From SAR202 cluster bacterium bin22 (GTDB taxonomy: Bacteria > Chloroflexota > Dehalococcoidia > Lucifugimonadales > UBA3495): 34,588 bases of DNA. The notes beneath the pieces are model-generated. The model was not told the origin of the DNA and did no database searches. It was given only the letters and a program-made list of their open reading frames with translations. The stretch is from the NCBI GenBank assembly GCA_002238505.1, contig MPMM01000008.1:1-34588 (forward strand), in the 5' to 3' direction. A program made the translations under genes and the position numbers. This document shows positions 16,601 to 24,970 of the stretch, one piece after another (within the stretch, counting starts at the first letter, position 1; each line of letters opens with the position of its first letter).

Positions 16601-17535
16601 TCCCGAGTGATGCCGAGGGCAGCGCCAGCGGCTACGTCCTGGAGTGGGAGAACCCCACGGGCGGGAGTTGGGCACGGCTGACCACGACGGGCGGAAGCAC
16701 CACGAGCTACACACACCGCAACCTGTCCCCCAGCACCAGGTACGCGTATCGCGTGGCCGTCAGGTACGGAAGCGGCGTCGGGCCATATTCCCGCTCTGGC
16801 TCTGGAATCTCTCCGGGTGTCGCATTCCCGCCGGACCCTCCCAAGGGAGTGCGGGTCACCAGCATAAACACGACCGGGTTCAATATCGCGTGGGACCGGT
16901 CTCCGGCGGCCTCCAAATACACGCCGGCGACGGCCAGGTATGTGTTTGGCCTCTGCGAACGGGGAACGGAAAAGCGCACGTTCATCGACCGGAACGGGAT
17001 TGAACAAACCGCAGATGCCCCGGTCATCAGGTGCAATGCCTCGCAGAGCACTACCGGCACCACCGGTAGGATCACGGCGGAGCCAGGGGAAAGGATCTTC
17101 GCCGTAGCGGCGGTGAACTCAAGAGGCCAGAGCGACTGGACCAAGGTGTTTGTGTCCGTCCCCGCGGCGGCGACGGAAGGCAAACCGGCGAAAAGTCTGA
17201 GTGTAAGTCGCACCAGCCTTTCCCTGAACGAGGGTGATTATGACCGTGGAGGCTCCTACACGGTACGGCTTGTGAACCCGGACGACGCAGACTCCGGGAG
17301 AAGACTCTCAATTGACTCCGGCTACGACAAAGACGCCCTGATCACCTGGGAATGCACCGATGACTGCATTCTCACCGGCGGCGATGATGGCAACAGCCAT
17401 ACCGTGACCGTGACGGTACATGCCATGTGGGACGACGACACGAACGACGGGGTCCTCGTGTTTCATAACGAGGTCGAGGGTGTGGCGAGCGGCCCCAGCG
17501 TCCGTGTTGCCGTGCGCGACCGCGTCCAACAGTAG
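13642..17535 (+). CDS. giant exported fibronectin type III protein
   Basis: A 1297-residue secreted protein. The signal region contains SRRGLLRTGVLVALALG, a plausible twin-arginine motif, with likely cleavage near AAADG at about residue 43. Two related beta-rich domains of about 170 residues (about 83-256 and 266-433), each ending with a TYWVVVD strand, resemble choice-of-anchor type domains. They are split by a run of seven prolines. About six fibronectin type III domains follow (about 436-540, 540-679, 682-783, 784-926, 960-1056 and 1061-1174), then a C-terminal beta domain (about 1183-1297: SLSLNEGDYDRGGSYTVRL). GAGGAGG eight bases upstream supports the start. There is no sortase motif or membrane anchor at the end, so it is probably released or held by other surface proteins. 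An adhesion or carbohydrate-matrix role is inferred. Confidence 0.8.
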   Translation: MKVTTGGKGTYSRRGLLRTGVLVALALGIALTLLLAARPAAADGPFGFLIPIILEEFRTPPDVIADDLPSVREVQAAQTQTSTPLVSNTGRPASNTPQTFTRDFAQAFTTGGNSSGYTLTSVQLNLKFTDTQPNITMTIHEDSSGVPASTSLGTLGMTGLLQAGSFRHVQFDASGAGIDLRANKTYWVVVDVPYNAPDTQTEYRSTTSDSEDSGSATDWSIADNHRYRGYTFSTWVGAHAGTEMNPVHLRVNGSVNPPPPPPPDTAPKLVSSIGQTRTHALGLLTDYARGFSTGSNDGGYKLTSVEIYLRQGGSNTPQPDYSVYIARDSSEKPGATLGTLTTSTELTADWTRVEFTATGDDIYLDTDSTYWVVVDAKDALTLTSVGARTDAVKDSGAAAGWSLADGYQWRPYGGGTWVGNTGSYPMVAVHGNPIMDLPVTGLRQTSDNDGYDRCATILMEWNDPGRTDFTGYKVVVTHPDKSTTILTADNFANQANTSAIVQVRQPSATRSQTYKIDVYSYQGTNVGKTASRTVTVPKCAPPGPPRSLRLTGIDQSPINPSSMKLTWTVPSNAATVGVREYSLEQLRDGYTDWETEAEQISTVRSDSGVPENDPSTSVRSYLFSAPSMMAGDTRQYRLSAVRYVRFPTNTYPDYPYPENPLDHTLSLQSNPSNTVSFKHLTAPASPWLTAETDGDGAVLLNWAAPSDDGGAPVTSFQLQRSAVAGETMPEDDSGWTNLSAPSSRQYRHTGLTAGATWHYRMRARNSEDWSGWHYAQATIPEGGLPNAPRLTARSSGTTVELSWTEPDDIGTSTETETYEREDCNDGNSWTASDRGNFVCHYEVQMQEDDGGWPTSSVVANDYRNSHRPTLLRITIDEQSQEYQLLRPGASYKFRVRAVTSLVQEHESRYGAWSNVRTASVPGGPTMTVTLPIGGPREIEIEYEGETTIVTEEETDEEIPVTPNRPEIEFDEKEGDNAGSHATITWSLPSDAEGSASGYVLEWENPTGGSWARLTTTGGSTTSYTHRNLSPSTRYAYRVAVRYGSGVGPYSRSGSGISPGVAFPPDPPKGVRVTSINTTGFNIAWDRSPAASKYTPATARYVFGLCERGTEKRTFIDRNGIEQTADAPVIRCNASQSTTGTTGRITAEPGERIFAVAAVNSRGQSDWTKVFVSVPAAATEGKPAKSLSVSRTSLSLNEGDYDRGGSYTVRLVNPDDADSGRRLSIDSGYDKDALITWECTDDCILTGGDDGNSHTVTVTVHAMWDDDTNDGVLVFHNEVEGVASGPSVRVAVRDRVQQ

Positions 17536-17595
17536 GTATCGCCGAGAACCGGACCGTCGTTCTGGGGCCCCTGGAGCTATGACACGGCCACGCCC

Positions 17596-17615
17596 CAGGC
17601 GGCTTCCACCGCCTG
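17596..17615 (+). terminator. possible terminator stem after the FnIII gene
   Basis: CAGGCGG and CCGCCTG flank a six-base loop, 60 bases after the stop of the giant protein gene. The following bases (CGGTAATTA) are not a U-run, so termination is only a possibility. Confidence 0.3.
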
Positions 17616-17656
17616 CGGTAATTAGTCGGTGGGCAACAACTCACCCAAGTTCACAG

Positions 17657-18296
17657 GGCTGCTCCGGCTTTCCGCCAGCCGGGGCAGCCGCCCACCGACA
17701 CCATCCCCGCCGCAGGGAGACGGCCGCTATTGGCGGACCCCACGGCGGCCGAATCCAGGTCAGAGCCAAGTCAGCAACGCCCGGGAGCCGTGTAAAGCCC
17801 AGGACTGAATCAATCGCACCGCAACCGGCGCCGGCCTGTTCCCCAGGGGAACGTGCGGGGAACCCACGGGACACCGGGACAGCGACGACCCCATGACGGC
17901 ATTGTCGGCATGGGGGCCAGCCCGCCCCAACGGGGGACACTGCCAGCGCCGGCCGCATGGAGCGCGGAGGAAACTGCGGTATGACCACGAACAGCCTACC
18001 CGAACCCCTGGCGGAAGCGGCGCGGGACCTGCTGGTCATCTGCGGCGCGCTCAACGCGCCGTCCCCGGCGGCCCAACTCCTCCGGCCCCTGGGCCGCACC
18101 AAGGCCGCCCAGGTCAGCCTGGCCTACTCCGCAGTGGCCGAGGCCGTCGAGTTGGCCGCCGGCCTGCAGCGCGATGCCAACCGGTACGGTCTGGACCCGG
18201 TGGTGGGCGCGCTGGCGGCGCTGACCCTCCGGCGGGTCGCCCGAGAGCTCGACGCCGAGACCGACCTGTGGAACAGCAGCTGAGCGCCGCCGCTCC
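17657..18296 (+). repeat. long direct repeat, left copy (with 100-residue gene)
   Basis: About 640 bases closely similar to 24246-24876. The first half is non-coding: a ten-base indel and single-base indels between the copies would shift any frame, yet the sequence is otherwise well kept, which suggests a functional leader or a recent duplication. The second half is the gene at 17981-18283. Confidence 0.85.
17981..18283 (+). CDS. 100-residue helical protein, paralogue 1
   Basis: MTTNSLPEPLAEAARDLLVI opens a small Ala/Leu-rich protein, mostly alpha-helical, with LQRDANRYGLDPVVGALAAL in the second half and a charged end. There is no signal peptide or membrane helix. GGAGG ten bases before the ATG sets this start; an ATG 24 bases earlier lacks a ribosome-binding site. 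The product differs from the one at 24561-24863 at about 11 of 100 positions, mostly mildly, so both copies look under selection. No family is recognised. It follows the giant FnIII gene, and its twin follows the giant RTX gene, which could point to a shared role linked to those proteins. Confidence 0.7.
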   Translation: MTTNSLPEPLAEAARDLLVICGALNAPSPAAQLLRPLGRTKAAQVSLAYSAVAEAVELAAGLQRDANRYGLDPVVGALAALTLRRVARELDAETDLWNSS

Positions 18297-18397
18297 CCGG
18301 ACCCCCGTGCCGCCTTTTCCCCATGCCCCGGAACCCTGGCCACCTCAGTCGGCGCGGTCCGTAACCAACTCCGCAAGGGTCAAATCGAGGCTCTGAC

Positions 18398-18484
18398 CAC
18401 CCGGTACCTGCACCCGGTACCTGCACCCGGTACCTGCACCCGGTACCTGCACCCGGTACCTGCACCCGGTACCTGCACCCGGTA
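18398..18484. repeat. 13-base tandem repeat array, 6.7 units
   Basis: CACCCGGTACCTG repeated head to tail without change, ending in a partial unit. Each unit carries the palindrome GGTACC. The unit length is not a multiple of three and no credible gene spans it. Perfect identity points to recent expansion by slippage; copy number is likely to vary between strains. Confidence 0.9.
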
Positions 18485-18531
18485 ATCATCGACGCCAGGA
18501 CAGCCAGGCAGGCAGTTCCAATTGTCGTCGA

Positions 18532-18597
18532 TCACAGGGCGGCCATGCTCTCCAGCAGTTCCTCAATCTCCAGCTCCGGCTGGCTGTTGCCGCTCAT
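18532..18597 (-). CDS. 21-residue acidic peptide (uncertain)
   Basis: The ATG at 18597 has AGGGAGAA a few bases upstream and opens MSGNSQPELEIEELLESMAA plus a final Leu before TGA. The composition is amphipathic and acidic, like a short leader or antitoxin-like helix. It sits between the 13-base repeat array and the AT-rich 27-base repeat region, which could hold its promoter on the minus strand. A RiPP-precursor reading was considered, but no modifying enzyme is nearby. Only the ribosome-binding site and natural residue use support it. Confidence 0.25.
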   Translation of the reverse strand: MSGNSQPELEIEELLESMAAL

Positions 18598-18701
18598 TGG
18601 CTTCTCCCTTGTGTTCCTATGCCGGATTCCGGCCCGCCCGATCTGCCGATGACCGCGCAGGCGTGGGCGCCTGGAAACGTCGGTCCCGTCCGGGGCATCC
18701 A

Positions 18702-18728
18702 GGATACGGAAAGGATACCATATTGGGC
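18702..18728. repeat. 27-base repeat, copy 2
   Basis: Matches 11463-11489 at 24 of 27 bases and is followed by a similarly AT-rich tract (AATAAATACCCTAAATTG). It lies about 270 bases upstream of the RTX adhesin gene. Confidence 0.5.
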
Positions 18729-18775
18729 CAAATAAATACCCTAAATTGATGAAAAGACTGTTAACCACTATAAGC

Positions 18776-18793
18776 GCACACTATAAAGTGTGC
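18776..18793. promoter_or_regulatory. operator-like palindrome upstream of RTX gene
   Basis: GCACAC-TATAAA-GTGTGC is a six-base inverted repeat around a TATAAA core in an AT-rich stretch. It could be a promoter -10 element overlapped by an operator for the gene at 18997, about 200 bases away. The palindrome is seen; the role is inferred. Confidence 0.35.
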
Positions 18794-18996
18794 AGCTGTT
18801 ATTCACAGGACTGCGGGGCTCTCGTTGCGTCTGCCGGCGGTCTCCGGCACGCGCTGCGAGACGGTTGAATCGCCAGGCACAAATCCCGACAGGCCACAGC
18901 ACGAAGGAACCATACACACTGTGAGGGACACCATGGAGAACCGTATACGGCCATCGTCAGCCCATCCCCCCCCGACTTTGGGGACGGAGAACCAGG

Positions 18997-21900
18997 ATGT
19001 TAGGGCGCGGGTCCCTGCGGCGACCGCTGTTCCTGGCCGGCGCGCTGACGCTCCTCGTGGTGGCCGTGTTAATGACGGCCCTGCCGTGGTCCGCCGGGAG
19101 TCCGGCCAGCGCCCAGAACGATGCCCAAACTGAAGTCCCGGGCAAGCCCACCGGGCTGACCGTAGCCACCCAGCAGGGCTCCCTGACCGCATCTGCGAGC
19201 TGGAACGACGTCGAGGGAGCCGACGATTACCTGGTCCGCTGGCGCCCCAAGGACGGGAAACTCAACGACGGGACGAGAGTCAACTCCGCCAGCGCAGCCA
19301 TCACCGTGGACGACTACGGGGAGTGGGTGGTGCGGGTCCAGGCCTGCAACGAGGCCGGCTGCGGACAACCCCTGGCGCAGGGGTTCAGTGTAGAGCCCGC
19401 CCCCGAGCCAACTCCGGAACCTACGCCCGAGCCAACTCCGGAACCTACACCCGAGCCTACGCCTGAGCCCACGCCAGAGCCCACACCCGAACCTACGCCG
19501 GAACCTACGCCCGAGCCCACGCCGGAGCCCACGCCGGAGCCCACGCCGGAGCCTGCGCCCGAGCTCCGGGTCTCGGTCGCGGCCGACGCCACTGAACTTA
19601 AGGTCAACGAGGAAGTCACTCTGACGGCGGTCATCACCAATGCGACTTCGGACCAGGATCCCGGGTATAAGTGGCAGCTGGACCTGGGTGGCGACAGTTG
19701 GTATTCCGCCGGGACGGAGGCCACATTCTCGTATCTCCAGAGCAACGCCGAGTCCAGCGCGTTCCGGGTGACGGTGACCTACGGCTCGGGAGTTTCGGCC
19801 ACCTCCGACCCGATCACCATCACCTGGGTGCCGCCCAATCGAGCGCCGACCGTCGATGGCCAGGCGGGGCATTACGCCGGTTTTATCGGGGCGGGCAACG
19901 CCCCCCGGGGCACCCTCGTCAGCAAGGTCTATGACGGCATCTTTTCCGACCCGGACGGCGACGAGCTGACCTACACCGTCTCGGTCCCCGCCGACCGCAG
20001 CGGGCTGGTGGACACGGTGTACGTCCACGAGGACACCCAGCGGGTGTTCATACGGCTGGACGCCGAGGATGACTGGGGCGCCGTCACTCCCGCTTTGCCA
20101 AAGCCGCTGGTCACCACGGTGACGCTCACCGCCACCGACCCCGACGGGCTTTCCGTCTCAGTAACAGGGGAGTTCCGCACCAACTGGGAGAGTTCCCCCA
20201 CCCTGATGTCCGTCTGCGACCGGACGCCCCAGGTGAGAAACGTCCTGGTGGAGCTTTTCGACAAGGCCTGTGAGAACATCGGCGCCGACGACCTGGCCCG
20301 GGTGGTCAGGCTGGACCTGTCGAACAAGCGCTTGAGGTCCCTGAAGCAGCAGGACTTCCAGGGCCTCGCGAACCTCAGGGACGTCAACCTGTCCCAGAAC
20401 ACTCTGACCTGGACGGCGGCATGTGCCGCCAACTATGGCGATACCGTTCAGAACGTCAACCTGACGAACAACAAACTCGGGGGATCATCCGGCGCTCAGA
20501 TTCCATCGGGCTGCTTTACCGCCAGCAAGTTCCCAGAGTTAAGGTCCCTGCACCTGGGCGCCACCCGCATCAACTCGCTGGCAGGCGATCCGTTTGACGG
20601 GTTGACCAAACTGGAAATGCTAGACCTGAGCCAAAACCAAATCACCGCCGTCCCCGTGGACGCATTCGAAGACCTGAGCGAGCTCTGGTACCTGGACTTG
20701 GGACGGAACGCCCTCACCTCCAGCGGGCTGCCGGTAACCACGACCCAGGCGGGAGTCGTGACAGATGCCGTCTTCGACAACCTGTCCAGCCTCGAGTGGC
20801 TGGCACTCAACAACCAGAAAGCCCATGACGCCAACAACAACTTCGAACCCACGGGCAATCCCACGCTGACTGGTCTGGAAAATCACGTGTTCAAGGACCT
20901 GTCCAGCCTGAAGGAGCTGGACCTGGCGAACAACGGATTCACAAAGACCTCGCCGAACATACTGCCCACTGCCGTGTTCAACCACCTGACCAGCCTGGAA
21001 AGCCTGGCGCTTATCGGCAATGCCGGGGCGCCCTGGACTGTCGCCCAGCTGACCACCTTGGGGGTCAGGGCCGGGGCAAGCGTCATTCAGGTTGTAGCCG
21101 CTCCCACCGGTTTCAAGATAGATCCCGTCAGCGGCGGGGTCAAGCTGACCTGGGACGACCCCAGCGACACCAGCCTCAGCTACCAATACCGGTCCATGGT
21201 AGCAGACGGCGCCGACTGGACCGCCTGGACGGCCATCAGCAGTCCCGCTTCGTCGGGCGGCAAGTTTACACATACCGTCAGCACCGGAGTGAGCAGCGGC
21301 AATAGCTACGTTTTCCAGCTCCGGTCGGTGAAGAGCGAGGCCAACAGCTGGCGCGCCAATGCCGATTGTACTGCGGTCTTCGGCACGTCGGGCAATGACA
21401 TACTCACCGGCAGCAGTGACGTTGACTGCATCGTCGGTCTGGCTGGAGACGACACCCTGAACGGCGGCAATGGGGCCGACAAACTGGACGGCGGCGCCGG
21501 CTCGGACACCGCCAGCTATGCGGGTTCCGTCAACGGGGTAACAGTGGACCTGTCCATCAGCACTGGACAGGACCCAACCGGGGGCAACAGCCCCGCCATT
21601 GGCGATGTGCTGAGCAACATCGAGAACATCATCGGAACGGCATACCCCGATACTCTCACCGGCGACGCAAGCGCCAACGTGATCGAGGGCGGCGCGAGTA
21701 GCGACACGCTGGACTGCGCCGGCGGCACCGACACGCTAAGCTATGACGGTTCCAGCGCCGCGGTAACCGTGAGCATCAACGACGGTACGGGAATCGGCGG
21801 CGATGCCGAGGGGGACGTCGTCTCCAACTGCGAAAATCTCATCGGGTCTGATAGAGACGATATCCTCACCGGTGACAGCTCGGCCAACGTCCTCAGAGGC

Positions 21901-23655
21901 GGCAAGGGCGACGACACCCTGGAGGGCCTTGCCGGTGGAGACACGCTGAGGGGCAATGCAGACAACGACACGGCGTCCTACGCCTCTTCGGACGCCGGGG
22001 TTACGATCAACATCGCCGACAATACCGCAAACAGCGGCGGCCATGCCGCTGGCGATAGCCTTCACGGCATCCAGAACCTGATCGGCTCGGCGCACAACGA
22101 CACCCTGACCGGCGACGCAAACGACAACGTGATCGAGGGCCGCGACGGCGCAGACACCATGACCGGCGGCGCCGGAACCGACACGCTGTCCTACCGCAAT
22201 TCGGTCCGCCCAGTGTATGCGGACTTCACCCTCAATACATACGAAGATAGCGAAGCCGAGGGCGACGTCGTTTCGGGCTTCGAGAACATCATTGGATCGA
22301 AAGGCGGCGACGAACTCGTCGGCGACGCCAATAACAACGTTATCGAAGGCCTCCGTGGCCAGGACACACTGGACGGCAAGGGCGGAACTGACACGGCGTG
22401 CTACGCCTCTTCGCCCGGCCCGGTGCACCTCAATCTAAACGACTCAACCAAATCTAAAGGCTGCCACGCCTTCGGCGACACGCTTGCTAACTTCGAGAAG
22501 ATCATCGGGACGAGCTACGGCGACTACTTCACCAGCACGACGGGCGGCATCACGTTCGACGGCGGCGCCGGCACCGACACCGTCATCTACAGGGCCAGCC
22601 CTAATATCGTTACCCAAACCGCACCAGTTGGCGTAACCGTTAACCTCACTACCGGTACCGGTACCGGTACCGGTACCGGTGGCCACGCTGCGGGCGACAA
22701 ATATACCAGCATTGAGAACATCGTCGGGTCGCCATACAATGACACCCTCACCGGGGATGCTGGGAACAACGTATTTGATGGGATGGGCGGTACGGATTCC
22801 TTCGACGGCAAGGGCGGACATGACGCAGTAGTTTTCCACCGCGCCGGTGAGGACCTTACCCTCGACATGACTGACAGCACCTTCACCAGCATTGAGGAAA
22901 TCTCCGGGTCCGTCTATGAAGACACAATCCAAGGCGACGGTGGCGACACCCTTTTCGTGGGCAGTTATGGCAGCGACGCAATCAGGGGCGGGGCCGGCAA
23001 CGACACCCTCTACGGCGGCGTCGGCTACTTCTACAAGGCCATCTTCAGCGACGGCTATGTCTATGACTTAAACGGTCCCTCGGACTTTCTCTACGGTGAG
23101 GCCGGCGACGACAAGATATACACCAAGGGCAACGACAAGGCCACTGGCGGGGCTGGCAACGACAAGTTCAAAATAGACAACGCCTCCTCGATCGATGGCG
23201 GCGACGGAACCGATGAGTACTACTTTGTCCGAGGGCAAAATGACTCTCGTTTAGTTCTTATACTAAATCACCAAAATGCGGACCTGATTCGCATTTGCAT
23301 GGGGAGCGGACAAGCGGCTACCGAAGCTGCTGCTACCGACGGTCAAGTTTATTGTACAACAGAGATTCGCAATGTGTGGAACCCTGATCCGTCAAACCCA
23401 AGCGACGACGTGGTATACACCGTTTACCTGAAACAAGATGGCTCTGGTTCCCAGATCGCCCAAATTGCCCTGATTGATCGAACCACGGCGACGGGCAAAA
23501 GAATAGCGTGGTCTGACCCCAACGCCGCAGCCGGCACCGGGTGCAATTTCCTGCCGACCAAGCCAGACTACGGAACCACGCATTATGCGTCGAGATATAA
23601 TAGACCGGCGCCCAGCCTGGGGCCCGAAGGGCGTCTCGGCAACGCTTGCCCTTAA
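18997..23655 (+). CDS. giant secreted LRR/RTX adhesin-like protein
   Basis: A 1552-residue mosaic. A signal peptide (about 1-42, ending ASAQ) is followed by a fibronectin-like domain (50-130) and a spacer of about 14 repeats of the four residues TPEP (133-189). Ig/PKD-like (190-280) and cadherin-like (283-395) domains follow. A leucine-rich repeat block (about 406-694) has LxxLxLxxN units such as LEMLDLSQNQITAVPVDAFE. A second fibronectin domain (700-785) leads to a long RTX region (791-1407) of calcium-binding GGxGxDxL nonapeptides (GLAGDDTLNGGNGADKLDGG). A unique 145-residue tail (1408-1552), AT-richer at about 23220-23480, ends the protein. RTX repeats fold on Ca2+ outside the cell, so adhesion or matrix formation is likely. 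GGAG seven bases upstream supports the ATG. No type I secretion genes are adjacent. The gene lies between 630-base direct repeats. Confidence 0.85.
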   Translation: MLGRGSLRRPLFLAGALTLLVVAVLMTALPWSAGSPASAQNDAQTEVPGKPTGLTVATQQGSLTASASWNDVEGADDYLVRWRPKDGKLNDGTRVNSASAAITVDDYGEWVVRVQACNEAGCGQPLAQGFSVEPAPEPTPEPTPEPTPEPTPEPTPEPTPEPTPEPTPEPTPEPTPEPTPEPTPEPAPELRVSVAADATELKVNEEVTLTAVITNATSDQDPGYKWQLDLGGDSWYSAGTEATFSYLQSNAESSAFRVTVTYGSGVSATSDPITITWVPPNRAPTVDGQAGHYAGFIGAGNAPRGTLVSKVYDGIFSDPDGDELTYTVSVPADRSGLVDTVYVHEDTQRVFIRLDAEDDWGAVTPALPKPLVTTVTLTATDPDGLSVSVTGEFRTNWESSPTLMSVCDRTPQVRNVLVELFDKACENIGADDLARVVRLDLSNKRLRSLKQQDFQGLANLRDVNLSQNTLTWTAACAANYGDTVQNVNLTNNKLGGSSGAQIPSGCFTASKFPELRSLHLGATRINSLAGDPFDGLTKLEMLDLSQNQITAVPVDAFEDLSELWYLDLGRNALTSSGLPVTTTQAGVVTDAVFDNLSSLEWLALNNQKAHDANNNFEPTGNPTLTGLENHVFKDLSSLKELDLANNGFTKTSPNILPTAVFNHLTSLESLALIGNAGAPWTVAQLTTLGVRAGASVIQVVAAPTGFKIDPVSGGVKLTWDDPSDTSLSYQYRSMVADGADWTAWTAISSPASSGGKFTHTVSTGVSSGNSYVFQLRSVKSEANSWRANADCTAVFGTSGNDILTGSSDVDCIVGLAGDDTLNGGNGADKLDGGAGSDTASYAGSVNGVTVDLSISTGQDPTGGNSPAIGDVLSNIENIIGTAYPDTLTGDASANVIEGGASSDTLDCAGGTDTLSYDGSSAAVTVSINDGTGIGGDAEGDVVSNCENLIGSDRDDILTGDSSANVLRGGKGDDTLEGLAGGDTLRGNADNDTASYASSDAGVTINIADNTANSGGHAAGDSLHGIQNLIGSAHNDTLTGDANDNVIEGRDGADTMTGGAGTDTLSYRNSVRPVYADFTLNTYEDSEAEGDVVSGFENIIGSKGGDELVGDANNNVIEGLRGQDTLDGKGGTDTACYASSPGPVHLNLNDSTKSKGCHAFGDTLANFEKIIGTSYGDYFTSTTGGITFDGGAGTDTVIYRASPNIVTQTAPVGVTVNLTTGTGTGTGTGGHAAGDKYTSIENIVGSPYNDTLTGDAGNNVFDGMGGTDSFDGKGGHDAVVFHRAGEDLTLDMTDSTFTSIEEISGSVYEDTIQGDGGDTLFVGSYGSDAIRGGAGNDTLYGGVGYFYKAIFSDGYVYDLNGPSDFLYGEAGDDKIYTKGNDKATGGAGNDKFKIDNASSIDGGDGTDEYYFVRGQNDSRLVLILNHQNADLIRICMGSGQAATEAAATDGQVYCTTEIRNVWNPDPSNPSDDVVYTVYLKQDGSGSQIAQIALIDRTTATGKRIAWSDPNAAAGTGCNFLPTKPDYGTTHYASRYNRPAPSLGPEGRLGNACP
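22651..22680 (+). repeat. in-gene ACCGGT hexamer array, five units
   Basis: Five perfect ACCGGT units inside the RTX gene encode alternating Thr-Gly in one RTX block. Being a multiple of three bases, length change keeps the frame. It shares the GGTACC palindrome with the 13-base array at 18398-18484. Confidence 0.9.
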
Positions 23656-24245
23656 GTCAGAATACTACCTCGGCACCCAGGACAGTGGTTCTTGGAGGAT
23701 GGAACCAAGCCGAAAGAGGAATACACAAGAACTGCTGCCACGTCAGCGTGCCGCCCGCATCCATGTCGCCTTGGGCGACAATTGCCTGGAGGCCAATGCT
23801 GGGCTGCTCTTACCGGTTATGCGGGCCAAGCGTGCGGACCCGGATGAACCGGTGGACAAATGTGTTGGCCAGGGAGATGTTCTGGGTCGGGCGAGCGGTG
23901 TCGACAAGGTGCAGGCCCTGGCCGGAGACGACTGCATCGACAATGCCGACGTGCTGCGCACCCGCGAGGCGGCAGGCACCACCGTCAGCGAGGTCAAAGC
24001 GCCGTCCACATTTCGTACCTTTCTGCGGAGATTCCGGTAGGGCCACGTGCGCCAGTTTAATCGGGTGAGTCGGGAGAGTTCGATGCGGGATTTGGCGATG
24101 AAACGTTGACTATCAGCCAAGCAAGTTGGGGAATGGTGGCGGAGCAGTAAGGCGAGCGGCGCCACGCCGCAGGCGGTGGATATCGGCGGAGCCGGTTAGT
24201 ACGGAGCCGGCGCGGCCCCAGGGGGCAGCACTACTCAGGCAGTCA
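23656..24245. other. gene-free stretch after the RTX gene
   Basis: About 590 bases before the right copy of the long direct repeat. Overlapping open frames run on both strands (for example plus 23585-24040), but none has a good start, a ribosome-binding site or a recognisable motif. I see no gene I can support. It may hold the RTX gene terminator and degenerate coding sequence. Confidence 0.4.
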
Positions 24246-24876
24246 GGCTGCTCCGGCTCTCCGCCAGCCGGGGCAGCCGCCCACCGACACCATCCTCGCC
24301 GCAGAGAGACGGCCCTTAGTGACGAACCCCAAGGCGGCCGAATCCAGGTCAGTGGCAAATCAGCAATCCCCGGGAGCCCCGCAAAGTCCGGGATGGAATC
24401 AATCCCACCGCAACCGGCGCCTGCCTGTTCCCCAAGGGGAATCCACGGGACACCGGGACAGCGACGACCACATGATGGCATTGTTGGAACGGGGCGCCAG
24501 CCCTCCCCAACGGGGGACAATGCCAGCGTCGGCCGCATGGAGCGAGGAGGAAACTGCGATATGACCCCGACCAGCCTTCCCGAACCCCTGGTGGAAGCGG
24601 CACAGGACCTGCTGGTCATCTGCGGCGCGCTCAACGCGCCATCACCGGCGGCCCAACTCCTCCGGACCCTGGGCCGGACCAGGGCCGACCAGGTCAGCCT
24701 GGCCTACTCCGCAGTGGCCGAGGCCGTCGAGCTGGCCGCCGGGCTGCAGCGCGATGCCAACCGCTACGGACTGGACCCGGTCGTGGGCGCGCTGGCGGCC
24801 CTGATGCTCCGGCGGGTCGCCCGGGAGCTCGACGTCGAGACCGACCGGTGGAACAACAGCTGAGCTCCGCCGCTCC
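24246..24876 (+). repeat. long direct repeat, right copy (with 100-residue gene)
   Basis: Right-hand copy of 17657-18296. The leader half has lost about ten bases relative to the left copy and carries other small indels. The coding half has only substitutions, which fits selection on the protein but not on a frame in the leader. Confidence 0.85.
24561..24863 (+). CDS. 100-residue helical protein, paralogue 2
   Basis: MTPTSLPEPLVEAAQDLLVI opens the twin of the product of 17981-18283, with the same length, the same GAGGAGG ribosome-binding site and about 89% identity. The region LQRDANRYGLDPVVGALAAL is unchanged, marking it as the likely functional core. It is mostly helical, with no export signal. 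The family is unknown. The two copies are in direct orientation about 6.6 kb apart, with the RTX gene between them. Confidence 0.7.
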   Translation: MTPTSLPEPLVEAAQDLLVICGALNAPSPAAQLLRTLGRTRADQVSLAYSAVAEAVELAAGLQRDANRYGLDPVVGALAALMLRRVARELDVETDRWNNS

Positions 24877-24970
24877 AGGGAGGCCCGCCCTCTATTCCAA
24901 TAGCAGGGACGGAGCGGCTTAATAACCCGGTCCCACCGCAGGTATGGACACCGGACCTGGCCGGGCCCGC

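Noticed and set aside
17657-17980. Cobalamin or other known riboswitch
   Set aside because: I looked for the conserved core strings on both strands and did not find them.
17641-18102. Conserved minus-strand gene in the long repeats
   Set aside because: The frame is open in both copies, but indels between them shift it, and the composition is typical of a shadow of GC-rich DNA.
18398-18484. CRISPR array
   Set aside because: The units are 13 bases, directly contiguous, without spacers; it is a simple tandem repeat.
18124-18489. Minus-strand protein with Cys/Tyr/Gly repeats
   Set aside because: The repeats are the chance translation of the 13-base array, and the rest is antisense to the 100-residue gene.
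18532-18597. RiPP precursor leader peptide
   Set aside because: No double-Gly or known leader motif, no core peptide in frame, and no modifying enzyme or transporter nearby.
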